64,000 nucleotides of DNA from the NCBI RefSeq assembly GCF_009745985.1, contig NZ_WFIX01000190.1:1-64000 (forward strand). The letters are read 5' to 3'. This document shows, in pieces, positions 52,618-60,176 of the stretch. The translations under genes were made by a program, and so were the position numbers. The first letter of the stretch is position 1. Every line of letters begins with the position of its first letter. This stretch comes from Microbacterium karelineae. GTDB taxonomy: Bacteria > Actinomycetota > Actinomycetes > Actinomycetales > Microbacteriaceae. The notes under the pieces were generated by a model. It searched no databases, was not told the DNA's origin, and saw nothing but the letters and a program-made list of their open reading frames with translations.

Positions 52618-54147
52618 TCACTCGGCCGGCTGGATGTCGAAGATCGACGGGTAGGCGTTCGTCGGGAGCATCTCTACCGACGTACCGGGCGCCGAGGCCA
52701 TGATGCCCTCGACACGATAGAACGGCGCGAACCAGGCCTGCTCGACGATGTACGCGTTCAGCTCTGCCGCGGCGGCGGCCTGCTCGGCCTCGTCACCGAG
52801 CTGGATTCGGCTCATCATCTCGCTCGCGGTCTCGTCCTCGTAGCCATACGGGTTGAAGGTCGCACCGGGCGAGAGCATGAACTCCACGAGCTGCCAATCC
52901 GGGTTCTGTTCGAGCGCCATGTACGACGCCGGGAACTTCGGCGCCAGGAGGTCGGCGATGAAGTTGTTGCCGGGATCCGTGTAGTCGATCGTGATCCCGA
53001 TCTCTGCGAGCTGCTGATCGATCAGGGCGTATGTCGACGTGCCGAGCAGTGCCGACTGCGGCATCGAGATCGTGAACCCGTCGGAGTACCCGGCCTCGTC
53101 CATCAGCTCCTGCGCCCTCTCGACGTCATACGGATATGCGTCGTCAAGCGCCTCGTCGTAGGCGTCGCTCGTCGGGGGGAACACCTGCGTCGTCACGGTG
53201 CCGTGCCCCTTCTGCACGGCCTCGAGCATCGCCTCTCGATCGATCGCGTAGTTGATCGCCTGGCGCACGCGCACGTCGCCGAGCGCCTCGCTGTCGGTGC
53301 CGGCGCGGTCGAGCAGGAGCAGGCCCTGGAAGTCGAGCTCGTTCGAGTTGACGGTCCAGCCGGCTGCCTCGACCTGCTCGAGGTTGTCGTTGGTCGACAG
53401 GCGCACGGCGTCGGCCTCGTTCGCCTTGATCGCGTTCAGTGCGGCGGTCGGATCCTCGAACACTCGGATCGTCAGCTCCTCGTAGTGCTGGGCGTCGGGA
53501 TTCCAGTAGTCGGGGTTGGCCGTGTAGGCGTAGCTCGTCCCCGTCACGGACGCGCCGGCGTCATACAGGTACGGCCCGGAGCCGACCGGCTCGGTCTCGA
53601 GATCGCCGTTCGCGATGGCCTCGCTCGAGGCGATGAGACCGGCGTCGCGGGTGAGGTAGTCGAGGAAGGCGGGATCGCGCGCCTCGAGGGTGATGACGAC
53701 GGTGGTGTCGTCCGGGGCCTCGGCCGACTCCATCCCGGCGAGGTCCCCCGCGCCGGGTGCTGTGCCGTCCCGGAAGCGCTCCAGGTTCAGGGCGACGACA
53801 TCGGCAGTGAGCGCGCTGCCGTCGCTGAACGTCACGTCGTCGCGGAGCGTCAATGTGAGCTCGGTCATGTCGTCGTCATATGCCCACTCCGTCGCGAGCC
53901 ATGGCTGGATCTCGCCGTTCACATCGGCGTAGAGGAGCGTGTCGTACACGGCCTGGTAGTACGGCGCCCGATTGCCCCATTCGGCGCCGGCCGAGTCGAG
54001 CGTGACCGGCGGCGTGATGGCGCCGATCGTGAGGGACGAGTCGCCCCCACCGGCGGATCCGCCCTGCTCGTCCTGGCCACCCGAGCAGGCGGTGAGCACG
54101 AGGGCGGAAGCGATGAGTGTCGCTGCTGCGGTCTTCCAACGGATCAT
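52618..54147 (-). CDS. ABC substrate-binding lipoprotein of second importer (SBP family 5)
   Basis: 509 aa. Lipobox LVLTAC puts the lipidated Cys at about residue 21. Family 5 marks YYQAVYDTLLYADVNGEIQPWLA and LRDDVTFSDGSALTADVVALNLERF. First gene of the operon; a TetR gene diverges from it across a double palindromic operator. Substrate probably a glycoside, from context. Confidence 0.9.
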   Translation of the reverse strand: MIRWKTAAATLIASALVLTACSGGQDEQGGSAGGGDSSLTIGAITPPVTLDSAGAEWGNRAPYYQAVYDTLLYADVNGEIQPWLATEWAYDDDMTELTLTLRDDVTFSDGSALTADVVALNLERFRDGTAPGAGDLAGMESAEAPDDTTVVITLEARDPAFLDYLTRDAGLIASSEAIANGDLETEPVGSGPYLYDAGASVTGTSYAYTANPDYWNPDAQHYEELTIRVFEDPTAALNAIKANEADAVRLSTNDNLEQVEAAGWTVNSNELDFQGLLLLDRAGTDSEALGDVRVRQAINYAIDREAMLEAVQKGHGTVTTQVFPPTSDAYDEALDDAYPYDVERAQELMDEAGYSDGFTISMPQSALLGTSTYALIDQQLAEIGITIDYTDPGNNFIADLLAPKFPASYMALEQNPDWQLVEFMLSPGATFNPYGYEDETASEMMSRIQLGDEAEQAAAAAELNAYIVEQAWFAPFYRVEGIMASAPGTSVEMLPTNAYPSIFDIQPAE

Positions 54148-54212
54148 CTTCGGTCCTCCGGACTTCGGCGCCCCCTCGTTGGGACGTCGTCTGTCGGGAC
54201 GCTAACAGGAAT

Positions 54213-54261
54213 GCCGAGCGATCGCTAGGTTTTTACGTCGAATAACTAGCGATTGCTCGGC
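54213..54261. promoter_or_regulatory. Double operator of the TetR/ABC divergent promoter
   Basis: Two inverted 18-bp arms (GCCGAGCGATCGCTAGGT at 54213-54230; complement with 2 mismatches at 54244-54261) around 13 AT-rich nt. Each arm contains its own dyad, AGCGATCGCT or AGCGATTGCT. Placed midway between the TetR start (54318) and the lipoprotein start (54147), as expected for TetR autoregulation and control of the importer. Confidence 0.75.
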
Positions 54262-54317
54262 TTTCGTGATCTGATGGTGACCTACGAGCGCGAGGGAGCG
54301 CTTTCAAGGGAGCGACG

Positions 54318-54938
54318 ATGAGCACCGACACTGGAGAGACGCGGACGCGCGGACCGTATGCGAAGACGGCGGCCGTCCAGGAGACGATCCTCGACGCCGC
54401 GACCGATGTGTTCGCGGAGTCCGGGTTCCGCGCGGGGTCGATCCGCGACATCGCGGCTCGCGCAGACATGAGCGAGGCCGGAGTCCTGCACCACTTCCGG
54501 TCGAAGGCGGCCCTCCTCGAGGGCGTGATGCGCCTGCGCGACGAGCGCTCGCTGGAACTCGCCCCGATCGGCGACGGATCCGGGGCGGACGTCGTGCGGG
54601 GCCTGCTCGTCCTCGCCGCCCACAACCAGGCGAACCCGGGCATCGTGAAGCTGTACACCACGATGTCAGCCGAGGCGACATCACCCGATCACCCGGCGCA
54701 CTCGTACTTCCTCGAGCGCTACGAGTTCGTGCGCGAGGCGATCGGATCCGCGTTCCGCGACCTCGCGGAGGAGGGCCTGCTGCGCGAGGGCGTCGACCCG
54801 CGATCGGCCGCCATCGCGACGGTCGCGCAGATGGACGGCCTGCAGGTGCAGTGGCTGCTGCACCCCGACCGCATCGACATGGCCGAGCACCTGCGCCGGT
54901 TCCTTGAGGCCCTCGTCGACATCGACCTCGAGGCCTGA
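54318..54938 (+). CDS. TetR-family regulator of second importer
   Basis: 206 aa. HTH in ETILDAATDVFAESGF then SIRDIAARADMSEAGVLHHFRSKAALLEGV. The HTH and spacing resemble the TetR half of the GH3 fusion (LRDIAAEAGMTQAGLLHHFGTKENLLVEV), suggesting two related importer-regulator modules, one with the regulator free and one fused. ATG 54318 follows GGGAGCG. Its 3' end is 12 bp from the convergent DUF1593 stop. Confidence 0.9.
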   Translation: MSTDTGETRTRGPYAKTAAVQETILDAATDVFAESGFRAGSIRDIAARADMSEAGVLHHFRSKAALLEGVMRLRDERSLELAPIGDGSGADVVRGLLVLAAHNQANPGIVKLYTTMSAEATSPDHPAHSYFLERYEFVREAIGSAFRDLAEEGLLREGVDPRSAAIATVAQMDGLQVQWLLHPDRIDMAEHLRRFLEALVDIDLEA

Positions 54939-54950
54939 TCCGCACCTGAC

Positions 54951-56381
54951 TCAGGCCACCGTGAGGACGAAGCGCGTGTAGCCCGTCAGCATCGGCTCGC
55001 CCCCGTCGGTCGCCGCGACGATGATGTGCGCGACGTCGCCGGGTTTCGCGTCCGCGGGGATCCGTGCGATGCAGCCCGCCGACGTCCGCTCGACCTCCGC
55101 GGCGATCGTGCTCGCCCCCGCGTCGGCGTATCCGCGGATCCGCACCTCGTCGCCGTCCGGATCCGTCGCCTCGAAGGCGAGCTCCACGGCGTCGCCCGCC
55201 GCGACCGTGCGGTCGAGCGGCCCCGCGGCCGCGACGCGGGGCGCGTGATTCGCGCCCGCGAACTCGGGCGTCACGCTCCACCGCAGGCGCGCGGCGAGGT
55301 CGCGCTGGAAGTCGCCGAACCACTGCCCCGCCTCGCCCGAGTCCTTGGGAGGCCTCCCCGATTCGAGCACCAGGGGGTTGACGCTGCGCCAACGGTGCGG
55401 GTCGTCGGGGTCGGGCTCCTGACGCCCACCCCAGCCGCCGAAGGACGGGTGCTCCCAGTTGCGCAGGCCGTTGTCGACGTGCATCGCGAATGTCGAGGTG
55501 TCGCCCTCGGAGATCCAGGATCCCGCGGGCTGCGGAGGGCACCACACGTCGTATCCGTCGGCCGCCAGCTGGTCCGCCGCGGCGTCAGGGATGCCGAAGT
55601 AGTCGGCCTCGTCGAAGCCGGCCGCCATCTGCCTGCCGTCTCCCCACACGCGATACTCGGCGCCCATCGGGCCGACGCCCGTGACGTTCTCGCGCATCCA
55701 CTCGGCGGTGAGGTACCGCTGGTCTTCCTCCGACACGACGGCGAACGCGAAGTAGCCCCACGCCACCGTGGCGACGTCGCGGAACTCGAGCTCGGGCCAG
55801 CGCGGGCGGATGTACTCGCGGAAGGTGTCGTCCTGCTCGGCGAACGCCGTGATCACGGTGCGGCGTGTGATGAGCGCGTGCACCTCGTCCCATCGCGGCG
55901 TGCCGCGGAACTCGTCCTCGATCGACATGAGCGCGCGCGCGATCGTGTTCGTGCCGCCCCATGCCTGCGCGAAGACCTTCCCCGGCGCATCGCCGAGCAG
56001 CACGTCGCGCACGAGGTCGGATCCCGGCGTCGCCTCGCCCGTGTCGCCGACGTTCTTCACGTTTCCGACCTTCACGAGCCTCCGGAGCTCGTCCGGGTGC
56101 GGATAGCGCGCATCGTGCCGCACGAGATTCTCGTAGGCCTTCGCATAGGCATCGACCGCCACGTCGATGTGCATCCGATCGCCCGGCGCGGGCCAGCGAT
56201 ACGGCGCGACACCCGCGGCCGGATCACCCGAGTAGTGGAACCTGCTCGCGGAGTACACGAGCGCGGCGATGTCGATCTCGTTGCTGTACAGCAGCAGCCG
56301 CAGCATCGAGTTGAGGTCGTCGAGCTCGGGATCGGTCGTGACGATGACGCGCGGCGTCGCGCGAGGGTCGAAGTCGGGCAT
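54951..56381 (-). CDS. Sde182/DUF1593-like nucleoside-hydrolase-fold protein
   Basis: 476 aa, no signal peptide. RVIVTTDPELDDLNSMLRLLLYSNEIDIAALV is the nucleoside-hydrolase-like Asp cluster of the Sde182 NH-like family (DUF1593); FAQAWGGTNTIARAL and KVGNVKNVGDTGE follow. The last ~100 residues (NHAPRVAAAGPLDRTV onward, ATDPDGDEV) are an Ig/cadherin-like beta domain. The family is linked to polysaccharide degraders but its activity is not known to me. Preceded by the same 20-bp operator as lerK, 16 bp before the ATG, so it belongs to the apionate regulon. GTG three bases upstream is an alternative start. Confidence 0.8.
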   Translation of the reverse strand: MPDFDPRATPRVIVTTDPELDDLNSMLRLLLYSNEIDIAALVYSASRFHYSGDPAAGVAPYRWPAPGDRMHIDVAVDAYAKAYENLVRHDARYPHPDELRRLVKVGNVKNVGDTGEATPGSDLVRDVLLGDAPGKVFAQAWGGTNTIARALMSIEDEFRGTPRWDEVHALITRRTVITAFAEQDDTFREYIRPRWPELEFRDVATVAWGYFAFAVVSEEDQRYLTAEWMRENVTGVGPMGAEYRVWGDGRQMAAGFDEADYFGIPDAAADQLAADGYDVWCPPQPAGSWISEGDTSTFAMHVDNGLRNWEHPSFGGWGGRQEPDPDDPHRWRSVNPLVLESGRPPKDSGEAGQWFGDFQRDLAARLRWSVTPEFAGANHAPRVAAAGPLDRTVAAGDAVELAFEATDPDGDEVRIRGYADAGASTIAAEVERTSAGCIARIPADAKPGDVAHIIVAATDGGEPMLTGYTRFVLTVA

Positions 56382-56397
56382 CACTCCATGATCCTCT

Positions 56398-56417
56398 AAC
56401 CGGTTGACCAATTGCAA
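56398..56417. promoter_or_regulatory. GntR operator before the DUF1593 gene
   Basis: On the minus strand TTGCAATTGGTCAACCGGTT, identical over 20 bp to 41701-41720 and ending 16 bp before the start codon (15 bp at lerK). Confidence 0.8.
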
Positions 56418-56457
56418 GGTTCGAGGCGTGCCCGACCCGAATAGGCCAGCGCCCTCG

Positions 56458-56541
56458 TGCACAACGACGCCACTTCTGCGATGATCGGGGCGATTGGTCG
56501 GTGTGTCGCTCCTAGTGCCGCAGAACTGGCGTCGTTGTGCA
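56458..56541. repeat. Long inverted repeat, family C copy 2
   Basis: 23-bp arms (56458-56480 and 56519-56541) with a single mismatch, core TGCACAACGACGCCA, spacer 38 nt. After the ornithine aminotransferase stop (56553, minus). Followed by GGGGACAGGC (56542 onward), as in copy 1. Confidence 0.85.
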
Positions 56542-56552
56542 GGGGACAGGCG

Positions 56553-57728
56553 CTACTTCCCCAGCACGACCTCGAGCTGCTCGATCGCCCAGTCGATCTC
56601 GGTGCCGCGGATCGTCAGCGGCGGGGCGAGGCGGATCGTCTGCCCGTGCGTGTCCTTGACCAGCACCCCGCGCGCGCGGAGGCGCTCCGTGATCTCGCGG
56701 CCCGTGCCGAGCGCGGGATCGATGTCGACGCCCGCCCAGAGCCCGACCGTGCGCACGCCCGTCACGCCGTGCCCGACGAGCGCATCCAGCTTCGCCGCGA
56801 GGTGCTCACCGAGCTGACGCGCACGCTCCTGCCACTCGCCCGTCTGCAGCATGTCGACGACGGCGTGGCCGACCGCCGCGGCGAGGGGGTTGCCGCCGAA
56901 GGTGGATCCGTGCTGGCCGGGCTCGATCACGCCGAGCACGTCCTCGTTCGCGACGACGGCCGAGACGGGCACGATGCCGCCCCCGAGCGCCTTCCCGAGG
57001 AGGAACACGTCGGGCTCGACGCCCTCGCGCTCACACGCGAACGTCGTGCCCGTGCGCCCGAGGCCCGACTGGATCTCGTCGGCGATGAACAGCACGTTCC
57101 GCTCGCGCGTGATCTCGCGCACGCGGCGCAGGTAGCCGTCGGACGGGATGATGACGCCGGCCTCTCCCTGGATCGGCTCGATGAGCACCGCGGCGGTCTC
57201 GTCGTCGATCGCGGCGGCGATCGCGTCGGCGTCGCCGAACGGGACGGAGACGAATCCCGGCGCGAACGGGCCGAAGTCGGCGCGCGCGTCCTCGTCGTCG
57301 CTGAAGCCGACGATCGTCGTCGTGCGGCCGTGGAAGTTGCCCTCGGCGACGATGATCTTCGCGCGGTCCGCGGGGATCCCCTTGACGCGGTATCCCCACG
57401 CGCGGGCGACCTTGATGCCCGTCTCGACCGCCTCAGCGCCCGTGTTCATCGGGAGCACGAGGTCCTTGCCGCACAGCGCCGCCAGCGCGGCGGCGAACGG
57501 CTCGAGCTGGTCGCTGCGGAAGGCGCGACTCGTGAGGGTCGCGCGCTGCAGCTGCTCCGTCGCCGCCTTCACGAGCGTCGGATTGCGGTGCCCGAAGTTG
57601 AGCGCCGAGTAGCCCGCGAGCATGTCGAGGTAGCGGCGCCCGTCGGTGTCGGTCGCCCAGGCGCCGGAGGCTTCGGCGATCGTGACATCGAGCGGGGCGT
57701 AGTTGCGCGCGACGTGCGGCTCGCTCAT
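56553..57728 (-). CDS. rocD: Ornithine aminotransferase
   Basis: 391 aa, class III PLP aminotransferase. Converts ornithine and 2-oxoglutarate to glutamate semialdehyde and glutamate. Seen: GYSALNFGHRNP, MNTGAEAVETGIKVAR, NFHGRTTTIVGFS, IADEIQSGLGRTG and the PLP lysine in FLLGKALGGG. ATG 57728 overlaps the stop of the dimethylargininase-like gene (ATGA). The pair suggests arginine-type catabolism to glutamate. Confidence 0.93.
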   Translation of the reverse strand: MSEPHVARNYAPLDVTIAEASGAWATDTDGRRYLDMLAGYSALNFGHRNPTLVKAATEQLQRATLTSRAFRSDQLEPFAAALAALCGKDLVLPMNTGAEAVETGIKVARAWGYRVKGIPADRAKIIVAEGNFHGRTTTIVGFSDDEDARADFGPFAPGFVSVPFGDADAIAAAIDDETAAVLIEPIQGEAGVIIPSDGYLRRVREITRERNVLFIADEIQSGLGRTGTTFACEREGVEPDVFLLGKALGGGIVPVSAVVANEDVLGVIEPGQHGSTFGGNPLAAAVGHAVVDMLQTGEWQERARQLGEHLAAKLDALVGHGVTGVRTVGLWAGVDIDPALGTGREITERLRARGVLVKDTHGQTIRLAPPLTIRGTEIDWAIEQLEVVLGK

Positions 57729-58594
57729 CGTGCACCTCCCCGCAGCTCGAGCGTGCAGCACTTGATGCCGCCGCCGCCGAGCAGCAGCTCGGACAGGTCG
57801 ACCGTGACGGGCGTGTAGCCGCGCTCGGCGAGCTGGCGCTCGAAGCCGGTCGCGCGCGGTGAGATGAACACGTTCTTCCCGTCGCTCGCCGAATTGAGGC
57901 CGAAGACGGCGCCGTCGGCGTCGGCGACGCGGATCGCGTCGGGGAAGCGCTCCGCGAGGATCCGTCGGCTCTCCTCGTCGAATGCGCCGGGCAGGTACGC
58001 GATCGTGGGCGTCGCGCCCGGATCGACGACCGGATCCAGCACGCTGAGGGCCGTGTCGAGGTGGTAGAAGCGGGGATCCACGAGCGTGAGCGAGATGACC
58101 TCACGACCGAAGATCGCGGCGATCTCGCGGTGGCTGTCGTCGGAGGAGCGGAACCCGCGCCCCGCGAGGATCACGTCGCCCGCGAGGAGGAAGTCGCCCT
58201 CGCCCTCGTTCATCGACTCCGGTCCGCGCACCTCGTAGCCGTTGTCGCGGAACCACTGGGTGAACCAGCCCTCCTCGCCCTGGCGCTCCTCGTAGCGGAA
58301 CCTCGGCGGGTACGCGACGCCGTCGATCACGAAGCCGCCGTTGGCCGTGTAGACCATGTCGGGCAGGCCCGGCTGGGGGTCGATGAGCTCGATCTCGTGG
58401 CCGAGCGACACATAGGTGTCGTACAGCGTCTGCCACTGACGCACCGCGAGCGAGGTGTCGGTGGGGTTCGCCGGCTCCATCCACGGATTGATCGAATACG
58501 ACACCGTGAAGTGCTCGGGACGGCACATGAGATAGCGGCGCAGCTGCTGCGTGCGCTCGGGGACCTCTGCGGGGGCCGGTGCGGTCTGGGACAT
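57725..58594 (-). CDS. ddaH: Dimethylargininase (DDAH)/guanidino-modifying enzyme
   Basis: 289 aa, amidinotransferase-fold. Substrate/active residues: MVYTANGGFVI, GEGDFLLAGD, FYHLDTALSVLD with the catalytic His, and the nucleophile Cys in GGGGIKCCTLEL. DDAH gives citrulline plus dimethylamine; relatives act on other guanidines. Co-translated with rocD, which hints that its product may reach ornithine, although no enzyme for citrulline to ornithine is visible here. Divergent from a GNAT gene. Confidence 0.8.
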   Translation of the reverse strand: MSQTAPAPAEVPERTQQLRRYLMCRPEHFTVSYSINPWMEPANPTDTSLAVRQWQTLYDTYVSLGHEIELIDPQPGLPDMVYTANGGFVIDGVAYPPRFRYEERQGEEGWFTQWFRDNGYEVRGPESMNEGEGDFLLAGDVILAGRGFRSSDDSHREIAAIFGREVISLTLVDPRFYHLDTALSVLDPVVDPGATPTIAYLPGAFDEESRRILAERFPDAIRVADADGAVFGLNSASDGKNVFISPRATGFERQLAERGYTPVTVDLSELLLGGGGIKCCTLELRGGAR

Positions 58595-58779
58595 CTGACG
58601 CTCCTCGTCGTGAAACGGGTGGCGGACGCAGTCCTACTTGGCCCGGCGGAGCAACTGAACGCCTTCGCACGGGCACGCCGAGGCAATTGTGCCACGCGGA
58701 TCCGCGGCGGCCCTGGATCCGCGCCGCGCACCCGCCCCGCGGATTCGCGTCCCGCGCGCCCTCGGCATAAGCTCGCGCC

Positions 58780-59286
58780 ATGAGCACCGAAACGCAGCTC
58801 GAGGTTCTGATCCGCCCCATCCGCGACGCCGACGCCGAGGCCATGGGGCGCGTGCACGCGAAGGTGTGGCACGAGACATACGACGGGATGATCTCGAGCG
58901 CCGCGCTCGAGGCCGTGTCCCCCAAGCGGCTGGCCGATCTGTGGAGCAACTACGCCGGCCGCGGCGACGAGCACCGCCACGCCGCCGCGCTCGTCGACGG
59001 CGAGATCGTCGGCTTCGCCGCATCCGGCCCGGCCCGCGACGAGGACGCACCGGCGGCGCGCGAGCTCTACTTCGTGTTCCTCCTCGACAGCTGGCACCGC
59101 AAGGGCATCGGCCGTCGCCTCTTCGACGCCGTGGTCGACGATGATGAGCCGCTGTACGGCTGGATCGCCGAGAACTACCCCGGCGGCGAGAGCTTCTACA
59201 CGAAGCGCGGGTTCACGTTCGACGGTGCCAAGCGCACCGAGCCGTTCCTCGGCGAGACGCTGACCGAAGTCCGCTTCTCACGCTGA
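58780..59286 (+). CDS. GNAT-family N-acetyltransferase
   Basis: 168 aa. The acetyl-CoA motif A appears as FLLDSWHRKGIGRRLFDAV (the R/Q-x-x-G-x-G/A type) and motif B as GESFYTKRGFTFDGAKR. The N-terminal ETYDGMISSAALEAVS segment is common in a subgroup of small-molecule acetyltransferases. Eight bases before cofE on the same strand. Substrate unknown. Confidence 0.88.
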   Translation: MSTETQLEVLIRPIRDADAEAMGRVHAKVWHETYDGMISSAALEAVSPKRLADLWSNYAGRGDEHRHAAALVDGEIVGFAASGPARDEDAPAARELYFVFLLDSWHRKGIGRRLFDAVVDDDEPLYGWIAENYPGGESFYTKRGFTFDGAKRTEPFLGETLTEVRFSR

Positions 59287-59294
59287 GCCGCGCC

Positions 59295-60062
59295 GTGCTG
59301 CAGGCCTGGGCGCCGGACGGGATCGGCGAGATCGCGGCGGGCGCCGACCTCGCCGCCGTGATCGGCGACGCCCTCGCGGCGTCGGACGAGCAGATCCTCG
59401 CGGGCGACATCGTCGTCGTCACGAGCAAGATCATCTCGAAGGCCGAAGGACGCTTCGTCGTCGCCGATGACCGCGAGGAGGCGATCACCGCCGAGACCGT
59501 GCGCCTCGTCGCGAGCCGGACGAATCCCGAGACGGGCGGCACGACCCGCATCGTCGAGAACCGCCTCGGCATCGTGTCGGCGGCGGCGGGTGTCGACGCG
59601 TCGAACACCCCCGAGGGCACGATCCTGCTGCTCCCCGAGGATCCCGATGCCTCGGCGTGCTCGCTCGCGGCCGCCCTGCGCGCCCGCTTCGGCGTCGACG
59701 TCGGCGTGCTCGTGAGCGACACCCTCGGCCGCGCGTGGCGCGCGGGCCAGGTCGATCAGGCGATCGGCGCGGGCGGCGTGCACGTGTTCGAGGACCTGCG
59801 CGGCTCCACCGACACACAGGGGCGCCCCCTCGCCGTGACGCTGCCGTGCGTGGCCGACGAGCTGTGCAGCGCCGCCGAGCTCGTGAAGGGCAAGGCGACG
59901 GGCCGCCCGATCGCGATCGTGCGCGGGCGCGCCGACCTCGTGGGATCCCTCGACCTCCCCGGAGCCCGCTCGATCCCCCGCACCGGCCCGACGGACATGT
60001 TCCGCAAGGGCTATGACGAGGCCTTCGCCGATGGCTACACCGCCGGCCGCAGCGACGCGTGA
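59295..60062 (+). CDS. cofE: Coenzyme F420-0:L-glutamate ligase
   Basis: 255 aa. Adds glutamate to F420-0 with GTP. GDIVVVTSKIISKAEGR, the Thr/Glu-rich ATTRI region and LVSDTLGRAWRAGQVDQAIGAGG are the CofE/FbiB-N signatures. It is the stand-alone ligase; the FMN-binding C-terminal domain of mycobacterial FbiB is absent. GTG start 8 bp after the GNAT gene. Its presence fits the Ddn-like protein at 62954-63445. Confidence 0.9.
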   Translation: MLQAWAPDGIGEIAAGADLAAVIGDALAASDEQILAGDIVVVTSKIISKAEGRFVVADDREEAITAETVRLVASRTNPETGGTTRIVENRLGIVSAAAGVDASNTPEGTILLLPEDPDASACSLAAALRARFGVDVGVLVSDTLGRAWRAGQVDQAIGAGGVHVFEDLRGSTDTQGRPLAVTLPCVADELCSAAELVKGKATGRPIAIVRGRADLVGSLDLPGARSIPRTGPTDMFRKGYDEAFADGYTAGRSDA

Positions 60063-60064
60063 GC

Positions 60065-60086
60065 GTTCACGTTCCGTTCACGCGCG
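60065..60086. promoter_or_regulatory. PHO-box-like direct repeat
   Basis: GTTCACGTTCC and GTTCACGCGCG, two 11-bp units each starting GTTCAC, resemble the PhoP direct-repeat units known from Streptomyces. They lie 91 bp before the 5'-nucleotidase start, so phosphate starvation control is plausible. Confidence 0.5.
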
Positions 60087-60176
60087 TGTCTCGCGCGATG
60101 CGCTGAGATCCGATAGACAGGTGCTCGTGCCGTGCCCATCCCGGCCCGGCGACCTGCTCATCAGCGAAGGACACCC

